Positions 18,265 through 28,169 are shown, counted from the stretch's first letter. The stretch: DNA of 64,000 bases from Rufibacter sp. DG15C (GCF_001577755.1 NZ_CP010776.1:744001-808000); one strand, 5' to 3'. A program made the numbers and translations. The notes: a model not told the origin generated them from the letters alone.

Positions 18265-18292
18265 TTCAAATATTCATAAACCTTTGGACGGT

Positions 18293-19129
18293 ATGCTACA
18301 CCTAGGCGACTACAACCACCTTGAAATTCTAAGAGAACTGGACCACGGCTTTTATCTGGGCTCTGAGGATGGAGACGTGCTGTTGCCGCGCAAGTACATT
18401 CCAGAAGGCGTGCACGTGGGCGACATGATCACCGTGTTTGTGTACCGTGACTCTGAAGACCGTCTCATTGCCACCACCCTGGAGCCCAAAGCCAAGGTAG
18501 ACCAGTTTGCCTGCCTGCAGGTAAAGGACATCAGCAATTTTGGGGCGTTCATGGAGTGGGGACTGGAGAAGGATTTGTTTGTGCCCTACCAGAACCAGCA
18601 TGAACCCTTGTACATAGGCCAGTGGGCGCTGGTGTACGTATACTTGGATGAATCTTCTGACCGGTTGGTAGGCTCTACCAAACTGGCTCCGTTTCTTAAT
18701 TATGATTCTATGCCTCCTCAAGAGGGAGAGGAAGTGCAGCTTTTAATTGGCCCAGAGAAAGCATTAGGGTACCAGGTGATGGTGAACAACGGCTTCTTGG
18801 GAATGCTCTACCGTAACGAGATTTTCAAACCTCTGCAGCCCGGCGACTACACCCAAGGCTTTGTCAAAAAAGTACGGGAAGACAACCGCCTGGATGTAAG
18901 CCTGCAAAAACAAGGCTATGATGAGGCCCTAGAAGCCGCTGAACAAATTCTTGCCAAGCTAAAGGCTGAAGGCGGCACCCTGCCCCTTACAGATAAAAGC
19001 TCGCCAGAGCTCATCTACAAAACTCTGGGCATGAGCAAGAAGACATTTAAAAAAGCAATTGGGGCATTATATAAAAGAGGTGACGTGCAACTATTGCCAG
19101 ACAGCGTGAGTCTTTCTCCCAAGAACTAG
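18293..19129 (+). CDS. CvfB/YitL-like S1 RNA-binding protein
   Basis: A 278-residue protein with tandem S1-type OB folds (about 1-60, 65-130 and 145-210, the second with VKDISNFGAFMEWGLEKDLFVP) and a C-terminal winged-helix (about 225-278, YKTLGMSKKTFKKAIGALYKRG), the CvfB architecture. CvfB binds RNA and affects virulence gene expression in staphylococci; the role here is inferred as RNA-binding regulator. ATG at 18293 is preferred over a TTG three codons upstream. Confidence 0.88.
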   Translation: MLHLGDYNHLEILRELDHGFYLGSEDGDVLLPRKYIPEGVHVGDMITVFVYRDSEDRLIATTLEPKAKVDQFACLQVKDISNFGAFMEWGLEKDLFVPYQNQHEPLYIGQWALVYVYLDESSDRLVGSTKLAPFLNYDSMPPQEGEEVQLLIGPEKALGYQVMVNNGFLGMLYRNEIFKPLQPGDYTQGFVKKVREDNRLDVSLQKQGYDEALEAAEQILAKLKAEGGTLPLTDKSSPELIYKTLGMSKKTFKKAIGALYKRGDVQLLPDSVSLSPKN

Positions 19130-19165
19130 CGCACCGCCATCACTTATTGCCCATACCATCATCCA

Positions 19166-21667
19166 ATGAAATACGTCTGTCTACTCACTCTGTTTTTCTG
19201 CAGTGCCCTTCTCAGCTATGGGCAAGCGCCCAAGGTCACCAAGAAAATAACTGCCTCCCGCACCCTAACGCCGCCAAAAATGGACGGCACTCCAGATGAG
19301 GAGATCTGGCAGCAGGCAGCCATCGCGACAGATTTCATCCAAAACGTCCCTAACATGGGCTCGCCGTCCAAGCAGCGCACCGAGGTGCGCATGCTCTATG
19401 ACGATGCCGCCGTATACGTGAGTGCGGTGCTCTTTGACGCCGCTCCAGACTCCATCCTTACCCAGTTAAGCCAGCGCGACGGCGGCCAGGTAAACGCAGA
19501 CATGTTTGGCGTATACTTTGACACGTACCTGGACAAGCAGAATGCCTTCGGGTTTGAGGTGGCTACATCTGGGGTGCAGACAGACTTTAAACTGACCAGC
19601 AACGGCGATGACCGCGCCTGGGATGCCGTTTGGCAGAGTGCCGTGGCCAGAAACGACAAAGGCTGGTCGGTAGAGATCAGGATTCCGTATTCGGCCATTC
19701 GTTTCCCGAACAAAGACGTGCAAACTTGGGGTATTAATTTCTGGCGAGGCATACGCCGCTACCGCGAGGACGCCTTCTGGAATTTTGTAGACAACTCGGT
19801 GCAAGGCTTTGTCAACCAGTTTGGCGAAGTAGACGGAATTACCAACATCAAGTCGCCGTTGCGTTTGTCGTTGATGCCCTACATTTCTGGATACGCCAAC
19901 CACTTTCCGTACAATGAAGAAGGCAAAGACAACCTGGACATGACTGTCAACGGGGGCATGGACATCAAATACGGCATCAATGATGCGTTTACGCTAGACA
20001 TGACCTTGATTCCGGATTTTGGGCAGACGCAGTCAGACGCGCAGGTCTTGAACCTTTCTCCTTTTGAGGTGCGCTTCAATGAAAACCGCCCGTTCTTCAC
20101 CGAAGGCACCGAGCTCTTCAACAAAGCCGGGCTTTTCTACTCCAGACGCATTGGCGCCACGCCGCAGGATTACTTTAACCCCAAGTATGACCATGACCGT
20201 TACGGCGAAACGATAGAAATAGTAGAGAACCCAGACAAAACTAGCCTAGTGAACGCTACCAAGGTGTCTGGCCGTACCAACAAGGGTTTGGGCGTGGGAG
20301 TCTTTAATGCCGTCACCAAAAACACGTATGCCACCTTGCGTGACCCCGAGACCGGGGATGAGTTTGAAGTGCTCACAGACCCCATCTCTAATTACAATGT
20401 GGTAGTGTTGGACCAAACCCTGCCCAACAGCTCTTACATCACGTTCACCAACACCAACGTAACCAGAGGCCACGGCTACTATAATGCCAACGTGTCTGGG
20501 GTGCTCGCCAAATTTTCCAACAAAAAGAACAGCTACACCGGTGGTGGACAGTTTAACCTGAGCCAGAAGTACCTTAAAAACACGGAGCCCTCGCAAGAGA
20601 AGGTAGACTTGGGGTATACCTACAATGCCTGGTTTGGCAAGACCAGCGGCAATTTGCAGTTCACGGCAGAGCACAGCCTCAAGAACCACACCTATGACAT
20701 CAATGACCTGGGCTACCTGAGCAACAACAACAGCATTGACAACCGGGCCAACATACGCTACAACATCTACAAACCCTTCTGGAAGTTCAATGACATGTAC
20801 AACGCAGTGGGCATTCAGCACCGCATGCTCTACAAGCCGGCGTCCTTCTCACAGATTGTCTATTTCATTGAGACCAACGCCAAGACCAAGAAATTCCTGG
20901 CTTTCGGGACGACCATTGCCTGGCTGCCCCACAACAACTATGACTACTTTGAGCCTAGGTCTTATGCCAACGGCCTACCCAACCGTAAATGGAGACAGCC
21001 TGGCGGTACAGAATTCAATGCCTACATTTCATCAGATTACAGAAAAAAACTAGCCCTAGACGTAAATGGCGGCATTTTTTACTCTAAAGAATACAACCAG
21101 AAAAGCTACTGGGTGAATGTAAGCCCACGGGTGCGCGTCAATGACCACCTCATGCTCATCTACAGAACCGGCTACAATGAAAGCCTGAACAGTTACGGGT
21201 TTGTTGAAAACGTAGTGTATGACAACGGCCAAAAAGACATCATCTTTGGCCGAAGAACGGTAAAGACCATTGAAAACAGCTTGAATGGTTCTTACATCTT
21301 CAATGCGCGCACGGCCTTAAACATCATCGCCCGCCATTATTTCTCCAATGCCTCTTACCATGAAAAGTTGCTTCTCTTAGAGGACGGGAACATGAGCGCG
21401 CTCACAGATCCGGCAGAAAGCCCATCGGTGTCTAACCGTAACTTCAATGCCTTTAATATTGACTTGGTGTACAGCTGGCGGTTTGCGCCAGGCAGTGAAA
21501 TAAGCGTTGTCTGGAAGAATGCCATCTATGATGACCAGGTGCCGTCGCATACCAGCTATGTGCGCAATTTCAGGAATACCCTGGAGGCTAACCAATTAAA
21601 TAGCTTCTCCGTTAAGCTGTTATATTACCTAGACTACCTGGTGATAAAACAAGCCCTAAAAAAATAA
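19166..21667 (+). CDS. DUF5916 outer membrane protein with N-terminal CBM9-like domain
   Basis: An 833-residue protein. The signal peptide (about 1-20, ending LLSYGQ) is followed by a carbohydrate-binding family 9-like domain (about 30-230, with PKMDGTPDEEIWQQA and GDDRAWDAVWQS) and then a long DUF5916 region (about 240-833) that resembles an outer-membrane barrel, with ENRPFFTEGTELF near its start. This family is abundant in Bacteroidota and functionally uncharacterised; sugar binding is inferred. The next gene starts 8 bp downstream, so they may be cotranscribed. Confidence 0.88.
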   Translation: MKYVCLLTLFFCSALLSYGQAPKVTKKITASRTLTPPKMDGTPDEEIWQQAAIATDFIQNVPNMGSPSKQRTEVRMLYDDAAVYVSAVLFDAAPDSILTQLSQRDGGQVNADMFGVYFDTYLDKQNAFGFEVATSGVQTDFKLTSNGDDRAWDAVWQSAVARNDKGWSVEIRIPYSAIRFPNKDVQTWGINFWRGIRRYREDAFWNFVDNSVQGFVNQFGEVDGITNIKSPLRLSLMPYISGYANHFPYNEEGKDNLDMTVNGGMDIKYGINDAFTLDMTLIPDFGQTQSDAQVLNLSPFEVRFNENRPFFTEGTELFNKAGLFYSRRIGATPQDYFNPKYDHDRYGETIEIVENPDKTSLVNATKVSGRTNKGLGVGVFNAVTKNTYATLRDPETGDEFEVLTDPISNYNVVVLDQTLPNSSYITFTNTNVTRGHGYYNANVSGVLAKFSNKKNSYTGGGQFNLSQKYLKNTEPSQEKVDLGYTYNAWFGKTSGNLQFTAEHSLKNHTYDINDLGYLSNNNSIDNRANIRYNIYKPFWKFNDMYNAVGIQHRMLYKPASFSQIVYFIETNAKTKKFLAFGTTIAWLPHNNYDYFEPRSYANGLPNRKWRQPGGTEFNAYISSDYRKKLALDVNGGIFYSKEYNQKSYWVNVSPRVRVNDHLMLIYRTGYNESLNSYGFVENVVYDNGQKDIIFGRRTVKTIENSLNGSYIFNARTALNIIARHYFSNASYHEKLLLLEDGNMSALTDPAESPSVSNRNFNAFNIDLVYSWRFAPGSEISVVWKNAIYDDQVPSHTSYVRNFRNTLEANQLNSFSVKLLYYLDYLVIKQALKK

Positions 21668-21675
21668 CGGACTCT

Positions 21676-22338
21676 ATGGAATCTGCCAAAACTGCCCTCA
21701 TTGCGGGTGCCAGTGGGTTGGTAGGCAGTCATTGCCTGCAACTCTTACTGGACGACCCCAGATACAGCAAAGTCATTTCTATTGGAAGGCGCCCCCTGCA
21801 TCTGGATCACCCCAAACTCAAGCAGCTGGTGGTAGATTTCAATGACTTGGGCAAGCACCAGCAGAGCCTGGTGGCAGATGACATTTACTGCTGCCTGGGT
21901 ACCACCATCAAGAAAGCCGGCTCTAAGGAGAACTTTAGAAAAGTAGACTTGCACTATGTGGTCAACTTGGCCAAGATTACGTCCAAGAACTTTGCCACGC
22001 AGTTCCTGGTGGTTTCTGCCCTGGGCGCCGACCCGGAGTCCCACATCTTCTACAACCACACCAAAGGCGAAATGGAGCAGGCCGTCAAAGCGCTTCCGTT
22101 CACGGCCGTGCATATTTTCCAGCCGAGCCTGCTTTTAGGCAACCGCCAGGAGAAACGGAAGGGCGAGTCTATCGCTGCCACGGCCATGCGTTGGTTTGGT
22201 TTCTTGCTGCGTGGGCCATTGCGCAAGTACCGTCCCATCCAAGCCAAGACCGTAGCCAAGGCCATGCTGGAGGCTGCCAAACAAGATGGCGGCGGGATAT
22301 TGGTGCACCACTCAGAGCAGATGCAGCAGTACGCTTAA
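21676..22338 (+). CDS. NAD(P)H-binding short-chain oxidoreductase (TIP30/HTATIP2-like)
   Basis: A 220-residue Rossmann protein. The dinucleotide motif AGASGLVGSHCLQLLL is at residues 11-26, and YNHTKGEMEQAVKAL supplies the atypical-SDR YxxxK pair (about Y128, K132). It resembles atypical SDRs of the TIP30 group; substrate unknown. It sits 8 bp behind the DUF5916 gene and ends before a perfect 52-bp palindrome that should act as terminator. Confidence 0.85.
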   Translation: MESAKTALIAGASGLVGSHCLQLLLDDPRYSKVISIGRRPLHLDHPKLKQLVVDFNDLGKHQQSLVADDIYCCLGTTIKKAGSKENFRKVDLHYVVNLAKITSKNFATQFLVVSALGADPESHIFYNHTKGEMEQAVKALPFTAVHIFQPSLLLGNRQEKRKGESIAATAMRWFGFLLRGPLRKYRPIQAKTVAKAMLEAAKQDGGGILVHHSEQMQQYA

Positions 22339-22351
22339 TTACCTATCATTG

Positions 22352-22403
22352 AAAGAATCGTTTTTGGTTTGTTTTCTAGAAAACAAACCAAAAACGATTC
22401 TTT
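22352..22403. repeat. Dispersed palindrome, copy 7, a perfect 52-bp palindrome and likely terminator
   Basis: Both 26-base halves are exact reverse complements. The core carries GGTTTG/CAAACC instead of GGCCTG/CAGGCC, a paired change, and the flanks AAAGAAT/ATTCTTT add 7 bp. A T-run follows on the plus strand, so here the element can terminate the upstream gene. Confidence 0.92.
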
Positions 22404-22509
22404 TTTACACCATGTACATTTCTGTTACTAGCAGATCCCTTTTGACAACCCGGCGCCCTGAATGGAGTATTATGGAATCATTGATTTCTACTTCTTACTT
22501 CTCCACTTT

Positions 22510-23295
22510 ATGGCGTCGCCTGAGCATCACTTAAAACATCTTTTCCCGCGAAGCGTCCAATATGATCCGCATTGGGTGCGCGAGCATTCCATGGGCGAGA
22601 ACGTGCTCTTTAACTTGGAGAGCATCACCTCAAAAATTCCGCTTAAGAAAGGCATGCGCGTACTGGATTTGGGTTGCGGTAAAGCCATCAGTTCCATCTT
22701 TCTGGCCAAGGAGTTTGGCTTACAGGTATGGGCCGTAGATGAGGCTATTTCGGCTACGGATAATTACCAGCGCATCTTAGACGAGAACCTGGAAAACCAA
22801 GTGTTTCCACTTCAGGTAGATGCCAGGTCCCTGCCCTTCCCGAAGGAGTTTTTTGACGTGGTTTTGGTGATAGATTCTTACACCTACTTTGGCACCGATG
22901 ACAAATACCTGCCCTATATCTGCAAGTTCCTGAAGCCCGATGGCTACATAGGCGTGGTGGACGTGTGCTTTCTGGAGGAGATTGAAACACTGGACCAGGT
23001 GCCCGACTTTCTGCAGGAAGACTACCAGGACTACTGGTACTACATCCATTCCATTCCCTGGTGGCAGAAACTTTGGGAGAAAACCGGCTTGGTCAAAGTC
23101 ACCACCGCGGAGGTGTTGCCCGCCGCTGAACTCATACGCGAGCAGTATGTGAAGGACTTTGAGGAGCATGGACAAAAAAAAGACCCGTTTGCACGAGCCC
23201 TTAAAAAAGATAAGCACCAAACAATCAGTTTCTTCCGGATTGTAGGCCAACGCACCGACAAAAATGCCTATCTGCAGTCTTACAAAAAAAGTTAA
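22510..23295 (+). CDS. Class I SAM-dependent methyltransferase
   Basis: A 261-residue protein with the SAM-binding motif I VLDLGCGKAISSIFLA (about residues 48-63), the acidic motif II end AVDE, and a motif-III-like region FDVVLVIDSYTYFG. The substrate is unknown; it is closest in feel to the cyclopropane-synthase/UbiE-like small-molecule methyltransferases. ATG at 22510 (MASPEHHLKHLFP) is chosen; a longer frame opens at 22462 but its extra 16 residues look non-coding. Confidence 0.85.
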   Translation: MASPEHHLKHLFPRSVQYDPHWVREHSMGENVLFNLESITSKIPLKKGMRVLDLGCGKAISSIFLAKEFGLQVWAVDEAISATDNYQRILDENLENQVFPLQVDARSLPFPKEFFDVVLVIDSYTYFGTDDKYLPYICKFLKPDGYIGVVDVCFLEEIETLDQVPDFLQEDYQDYWYYIHSIPWWQKLWEKTGLVKVTTAEVLPAAELIREQYVKDFEEHGQKKDPFARALKKDKHQTISFFRIVGQRTDKNAYLQSYKKS

Positions 23296-23432
23296 CTTGC
23301 AGTCGCAAAAGTCATCTCAAACGGAGCAGACCCTGTTTTTGTCAATATTTTCTCTGTTATAGAGTAAAATAAAAAAGTGATTTTAACGCTTAATAGTTGA
23401 TTGCCTACCAACGGTAGGGATAGACGATATTG

Positions 23433-23440
23433 TAGGTTTG
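23433..23440 (+). promoter_or_regulatory. Possible -7 element in front of a structured RNA
   Basis: TAGGTTTG matches TAnnTTTG. A small hairpin CCTACC-AAC-GGTAGG (23405-23419) lies just upstream. No clear -33 TTG. Confidence 0.35.
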
Positions 23441-23445
23441 GAATA

Positions 23446-23609
23446 TCACATAGCGGAAATTCTTGTTACTGGCAGCCATCAATTTATGCCATTTTTGGAT
23501 GTCTACCGGGACGGTTTTTTCTTGTTTCCTGACGGCGCACTAACCGTGAGGCACATCAACTGATGCTTCCCCGAACCTACTTGAAAAGCCTGCCTCGCGC
23601 AGGCTTTTT
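23446..23609 (+). ncRNA. Candidate structured small RNA ending in an intrinsic terminator
   Basis: There is no ORF here, but nested pairings in rod-like order can be drawn: GGcAGCcATCA (23471-23481) with TGATGCTtCC, TGCC with GGCA inside it, and ACGGTT (23511-23516) with AACCGT (23542-23547) innermost. A -7 promoter element precedes it and an intrinsic terminator closes it (23584-23609). It could instead be a long 3' UTR of the methyltransferase gene. No Rfam family is recognised. Confidence 0.33.
23584..23609 (+). terminator. Intrinsic terminator
   Basis: AAAAGCCTGC, a 5-nt loop and GCAGGCTTTTT; the only terminator after the methyltransferase gene and after the candidate RNA. Confidence 0.8.
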
Positions 23610-23625
23610 CATTTTCTAAGATTTT

Positions 23626-23662
23626 CATTTTTGGGCTGTTTTCTGGGAATTAGGCGGAAAAC
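23626..23662. repeat. Dispersed palindrome, copy 8 (degenerate)
   Basis: CATTTTTGGGCTGTTTTCTG with a decayed right arm GGCGGAAAACGG. Confidence 0.6.
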
Positions 23663-23715
23663 GGTTTTGATTGTCGATTGCTGGTTGTTGGTTGATGTCT
23701 CCCTCTGCTGAATCC

Positions 23716-24081
23716 CGCAGTTGTTGGTGTTATCGCCAACGACCCAGACTGCCTCTCCTCCTGTATACCTTATGGACTTCCGTTGGCTATGCCTGAGCAA
23801 TGCCGCTTCATCCGGTGCCCTTATGCCCTTCGTTGCATCATATCCGCCAAGCGCTCGCGGCCGCGGGGCCCCGTCTTCCCACCTCGCGCTGTACCAGCTT
23901 GCCTCTTTTGCATATTTACTTCCTTGAATTAGCTGACCGGTATCGCTTTCTAGTGACCGCTGTTCGGTTCAGAGGCGGCAACCTGCTTAGGCGACTCGCC
24001 GGAAAGACTGGAATGGGTGCCAGTAGTAGAAGCCTTTGCTAGTAGTGATTCCCCCCTTGAGGGGGGCGAAGGGGGGTGTTT
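23716..24081. repeat. Long dispersed non-coding repeat, copy B
   Basis: From 23806 it aligns to copy A (8223-8495). It continues upstream with a module holding the hairpin GTTGGTG-TTAT-CGCCAAC (23723-23740), shared with pieces C and D. It ends in the CCCCCTT/AAGGGGG hairpin. No conserved reading frame. Confidence 0.8.
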
Positions 24082-24164
24082 ACACGAGCAGAGAAAATCC
24101 TCCTAAGCCAATACACAAGACCTCCCAATGTGCAGAACTCTTCCGAGTAGCACTACGCAAAGTT

Positions 24165-24202
24165 CATTTTTAGCCCCTTTTCCAGAAAACAGCCCAAAAA
24201 CG
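24165..24202. repeat. Dispersed palindrome, copy 9
   Basis: CATTTTTAGCCCC left arm, CCAG-type centre, GCCCAAAAACG right arm; about 50 bp upstream of the metH promoter. Confidence 0.75.
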
Positions 24203-24249
24203 AAAATCCCCAACTCAAGACTCAGGACTCTCGACTCAGTATATACTAT

Positions 24250-24280
24250 TTGGAGAATGCGCGTTTGCAGACTACCTTTG
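24250..24280 (+). promoter_or_regulatory. Bacteroidota promoter of metH-metF
   Basis: TTG (24250-24252, within TTTG), 20 bases, then TACCTTTG (24273-24280). Expected transcription start is near 24285, exactly where the riboswitch begins. Confidence 0.75.
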
Positions 24281-24284
24281 TAGC

Positions 24285-24391
24285 ACTTATCCAGAAAGAC
24301 GGAGGGATTAGGCCCTGTGATGTCTTAGCAACCCAATTCAGTTGGGTGCTACTTCCTACCCAGTTCGCGTAGCGTGCTGGGGGAGATGAGT
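24285..24391 (+). promoter_or_regulatory. SAM-I (S-box) riboswitch controlling metH
   Basis: The S-box core is readable: CTTATC, GGAGGGATTAGGCCC, GATGTCTTAGCAACCC and the P3-type hairpin ACCCAATTCAGTTGGGT. P1 forms between ACTTATC (24285-24291) and GATGAGT (24385-24391), with one G-U pair. It sits in the 190-nt leader of metH, so high SAM should lower methionine synthase expression. A covariance-model search with the Rfam SAM model would settle the class. Confidence 0.85.
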
Positions 24392-24475
24392 GACGGAATT
24401 TCCTGCACGCCTGCCCGCCACTTTTCCTCTGCCCTTTCTGTATACGTAACCATACCCAGGTGAACCCAGAAAGCC

Positions 24476-27400
24476 ATGACGCGCATAGAGGAAGAAGTAC
24501 AAAAACGAATTTTAGTCTTAGACGGTGCCATGGGCACCATGATTCAACGCTATAACCTCCAAGAAGAGGATTACCGCGGCGAGCGCTTTAAAAACCACCC
24601 TACCGATGTGAAGGGCAACAACGATTTGCTCTCCCTCACGCAGCCGCACATCATCAAAGAAATCCATAGCCAGTACTTTGAGGCCGGCGCAGACATTGCC
24701 GAGACCAACACCTTCAGCGGCACCTCCATTGCCATGGCCGATTACCAGATGGAGGATTTGGTCTATGAACTAAATTTCGAATCTGCGCGCATCGCCCGCG
24801 AGGCTGCCGATGAGTGGACCGCCAAGACGCCAGACAAACCGCGCTTCGTGGCCGGGGCCATGGGCCCCACCAACCGTACCGCCTCTCTCTCGCCTGATGT
24901 GAACAACCCAGGATTTAGAGCTATTACTTTTGATGAATTGGTAGACGCCTACACCGAGCAGATTAAAGGCTTGGTAGACGGCGGCGTGGATGTGCTGTTG
25001 GTGGAAACCATCTTTGACACACTCAACGCCAAGGCAGCTTTGTTCGCCATTGACCAATATAGCCAGCAGACGGGCAAGCGCCTGCCTATTATGGTATCCG
25101 GCACTATTACAGACGCCAGCGGCCGAACCTTGTCGGGGCAGACGGTAGAGGCGTTCTTGTACTCGGTGTCGCACATGACATTGTTGAGCGTTGGCTTTAA
25201 CTGTGCCCTGGGCGCGAAGCAGTTGCGCCCGCATTTGCAGTCTTTGGATAAGGCCTCTAAGTTCAGAATAAGCGCGTACCCGAATGCCGGTTTGCCAAAC
25301 GCTTTTGGCGCCTATGACGAGACGCCTGAGCAGATGGGTGAGCATATACGGGATTATTTAGAGAACAACTTCGTGAACATTGTGGGTGGTTGTTGTGGCA
25401 CTACGCCGCCGCACATCAAAGTCATTGCCCAGATTGCCCAGGAATTCTATCCGCGTCCCCTCCCAGAATTACCGGCCGTTCCTACCTATTCCGGCCTTGA
25501 GCCACTAACGGTGTTTGAAGGCTCCAACTTCGTCAACATCGGTGAGCGCACCAACGTCACCGGCTCCAAGAAATTCGCCCGCCTCATTTTAAATGGGGAG
25601 TTTGAAGAAGCCCTGGCCATTGCCCGCCAACAGGTAGAGAACGGTGCCCAAATCATAGACGTGAACATGGACGAAGGCCTGCTGGACTCAGAAGCCGCCA
25701 TGACCACCTTCCTCAACCTCATCGCCTCAGAACCAGACATTGCGCGCGTGCCCATCATGATTGACTCCTCTAAATGGAGCGTGATTGAGGCTGGTTTGAA
25801 GTGTGTGCAGGGTAAGGCTATTGTCAACTCCATCTCCCTTAAAGAAGGCGAAGAGAAATTCAAGGAAGTGGCCCGCAAGGTGCGCAGTTACGGAGCCGCG
25901 GTGGTGGTGATGGCGTTTGACGAACAAGGCCAGGCCGACAACTACGAGCGTCGCATCCAAATCTGCCAACGTGCTTATAACATCCTGACCAAAGAAGTAG
26001 GCTTCCCGCCCCAGGACATCATCTTTGACCCCAACATCTTGACGGTGGCCACGGGCATGGAAGAGCACAACAACTACGCCGTAGACTTCATCAATGCCAC
26101 CCGCTGGATTAAAGAAAACCTACCGGGCTGTAAAGTGAGCGGCGGCGTGAGTAACATCTCCTTCTCGTTCAGGGGCAATGACCCCGTGCGTGAGGCCATG
26201 CACTCTGTCTTCCTGTACCACGCCATCAAGGCCGGTCTGGACATGGGCATTGTGAATGCGGGTATGCTGGAGGTCTACGAGGAAATCCCGAAGGACCTGT
26301 TAGAGCGCGTTGAGGATGTATTGTTGAATAGAAGACCAGATGCTACGGAGCGTCTGGTGGAATTCGCTGAAACCGTCAAAAACAAAGGCAAAGAGATAGT
26401 CCGTGATGAGGCCTGGCGCAACGAGCCGGTGCAGAAGCGTTTGACGCACGCGCTGGTGAAAGGCTTGGTGGAATACATTGACCAGGACGTGGAAGAAGCC
26501 CGCCACTTGTACACTAAACCGCTAGAAGTCATTGAAGGCCCGCTCATGGATGGTATGAACGTGGTAGGCGACCTGTTTGGTGAAGGCAAGATGTTCCTGC
26601 CGCAGGTGGTGAAAAGTGCCCGCGTAATGAAGAAAGCCGTGGCTTACTTACTGCCGTTCATTGAGCAGGAGAAAGAACGCGCCGCCGCCGCCGGTGATAC
26701 CTCTACCCGCCAGACCAACGGTAAAATCCTCCTTGCCACCGTGAAAGGCGATGTGCACGACATAGGCAAAAACATTGTGGGCGTGGTCTTGGCCTGCAAT
26801 AACTATGAAGTGATTGACTTGGGCGTGATGACACCCATTGATAAAATATTAGAGACCGCCCGCCAGGAGAACGTGGACGTGATTGGCCTGAGTGGCTTGA
26901 TTACGCCGTCTCTGGATGAAATGGTGTCGGTGGCCCGGGAGATGGAACGCCAGAACTTTCACGTGCCGTTGTTGATTGGTGGTGCTACCACCTCTCGCGC
27001 GCATACTGCCGTGAAGATTGCTCCGGCTTACAAAGGCACGGTGGTGCACGTGTTGGATGCTTCGCGCAGTGTACCGGTGGTTGGTTCTTTGCTGAGCCCC
27101 GATAACCGCGAGAAGTTTGCTCAAGACATGAAGGCCGAGTACGATGAGATGCGCGAAGGTTATTTGAGCCGCCAGAAGGAGAAGAAATACCTGACTTTGC
27201 CAGCCGCACGCGCTAATAAATTACCCATTGACTGGAAAGCCGAGGACATTTATCAACCCGCTAAAACCGGCGTGACCGTATTCAAAGGCTTCCCGCTGAA
27301 GGAACTAGTGCCCTACATTGATTGGACGCCGTTCTTCCAGACCTGGGAGTTGCACGGCCGTTTCCCTAAACTGCTGGAAGACCCGCTCATTGGGTCAGAA

Positions 27401-28165
27401 GCCACCAAGCTATACGCAGATGCTCAGGCCTTACTAAAGCGCATTGTAGACCAGAAACTGCTCACCGCCAACGGCATTGTGGGTCTGTTCCCGGCCAACA
27501 GCATCGGGGAAGATGACATTGAGGTCTATGCCAACCAGGACCGTTCAGAAGTGTTGACCACCTTCCGTTCGCTTCGTCAACAAGGACAGAAAGGACCGGG
27601 CATTCCCAACCTGGCACTGGCAGACTTTGTGGCTCCCAAAGAAACCGCTTTACCAGATTACGTAGGCGGCTTTGCCGTCACCACGGGCCATGGCTTAGAA
27701 GAACTGCTCCAAGAATTCGCCGCTGACCATGACGACTACCACAGCATCATGGCCAAAGCTTTGGCAGACCGTTTGGCAGAGGCGTTCGCCGAGAAACTGC
27801 ATGAGATTGTGCGCAAGGAACTGTGGGCCTACGAGCCAGAGGAAAGCCTGAGCAACGAGGAACTCATCAAGGAGAAATACCAAGGCATCCGTCCGGCTCC
27901 GGGCTACCCGGCCTGCCCAGACCACACCGAGAAAACCATGCTGTTCCAGTTGCTGGACGTGGAGAAACACACCGGCATCACCTTGACCGAGAGCCTGGCC
28001 ATGTACCCTACCGCGGCGGTGTCTGGTCTGTACTTCGCGCATAAGCAATCTAGGTATTTTGGCTTGGGCAAGATTGAGAAAGACCAGGTGACAGACTACG
28101 CCAAGCGCAAAGGCATGACCGTAGAGGAAACCGAGCGCTGGCTATCACCAAATTTGAATTACTAA
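24476..28165 (+). CDS. metH: Cobalamin-dependent methionine synthase
   Basis: A 1229-residue full-length MetH, which transfers methyl from 5-methyl-THF to homocysteine through cobalamin. In order: homocysteine domain (1-330) with the zinc cysteines in GFNCALGA and [10 protein letters not shown] (about 302-311); pterin domain (about 350-610) with [15 protein letters not shown]12 cap and binding domains (about 650-900) with the DxHxxG motif DVHDIGKN at 759-766; and the SAM-dependent reactivation domain, with [12 protein letters not shown] near 1138. A SAM-I riboswitch precedes it; metF follows. Confidence 0.98.
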   Translation: MTRIEEEVQKRILVLDGAMGTMIQRYNLQEEDYRGERFKNHPTDVKGNNDLLSLTQPHIIKEIHSQYFEAGADIAETNTFSGTSIAMADYQMEDLVYELNFESARIAREAADEWTAKTPDKPRFVAGAMGPTNRTASLSPDVNNPGFRAITFDELVDAYTEQIKGLVDGGVDVLLVETIFDTLNAKAALFAIDQYSQQTGKRLPIMVSGTITDASGRTLSGQTVEAFLYSVSHMTLLSVGFNCALGAKQLRPHLQSLDKASKFRISAYPNAGLPNAFGAYDETPEQMGEHIRDYLENNFVNIVGGCCGTTPPHIKVIAQIAQEFYPRPLPELPAVPTYSGLEPLTVFEGSNFVNIGERTNVTGSKKFARLILNGEFEEALAIARQQVENGAQIIDVNMDEGLLDSEAAMTTFLNLIASEPDIARVPIMIDSSKWSVIEAGLKCVQGKAIVNSISLKEGEEKFKEVARKVRSYGAAVVVMAFDEQGQADNYERRIQICQRAYNILTKEVGFPPQDIIFDPNILTVATGMEEHNNYAVDFINATRWIKENLPGCKVSGGVSNISFSFRGNDPVREAMHSVFLYHAIKAGLDMGIVNAGMLEVYEEIPKDLLERVEDVLLNRRPDATERLVEFAETVKNKGKEIVRDEAWRNEPVQKRLTHALVKGLVEYIDQDVEEARHLYTKPLEVIEGPLMDGMNVVGDLFGEGKMFLPQVVKSARVMKKAVAYLLPFIEQEKERAAAAGDTSTRQTNGKILLATVKGDVHDIGKNIVGVVLACNNYEVIDLGVMTPIDKILETARQENVDVIGLSGLITPSLDEMVSVAREMERQNFHVPLLIGGATTSRAHTAVKIAPAYKGTVVHVLDASRSVPVVGSLLSPDNREKFAQDMKAEYDEMREGYLSRQKEKKYLTLPAARANKLPIDWKAEDIYQPAKTGVTVFKGFPLKELVPYIDWTPFFQTWELHGRFPKLLEDPLIGSEATKLYADAQALLKRIVDQKLLTANGIVGLFPANSIGEDDIEVYANQDRSEVLTTFRSLRQQGQKGPGIPNLALADFVAPKETALPDYVGGFAVTTGHGLEELLQEFAADHDDYHSIMAKALADRLAEAFAEKLHEIVRKELWAYEPEESLSNEELIKEKYQGIRPAPGYPACPDHTEKTMLFQLLDVEKHTGITLTESLAMYPTAAVSGLYFAHKQSRYFGLGKIEKDQVTDYAKRKGMTVEETERWLSPNLNY

Positions 28166-28169
28166 GCAC

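Noticed and set aside
17337-18269. 310-codon antisense frame over the PorP/SprF gene
   Set aside because: High GC3 on the sense strand keeps the antisense frame open; it has no recognisable domain and runs through the palindrome.
23446-23609. SRP 4.5S RNA or tmRNA for the candidate RNA
   Set aside because: The conserved SRP apical loop sequence (GGAAGCAGCC) is absent, and the element is far too short for tmRNA and has no tag ORF.
23721-24042. Short ORFs inside copy B of the long repeat
   Set aside because: They share a fragment (GRGAPSSxLALYQLASFAYL) with copy A only because the DNA repeats; the frame breaks on either side.
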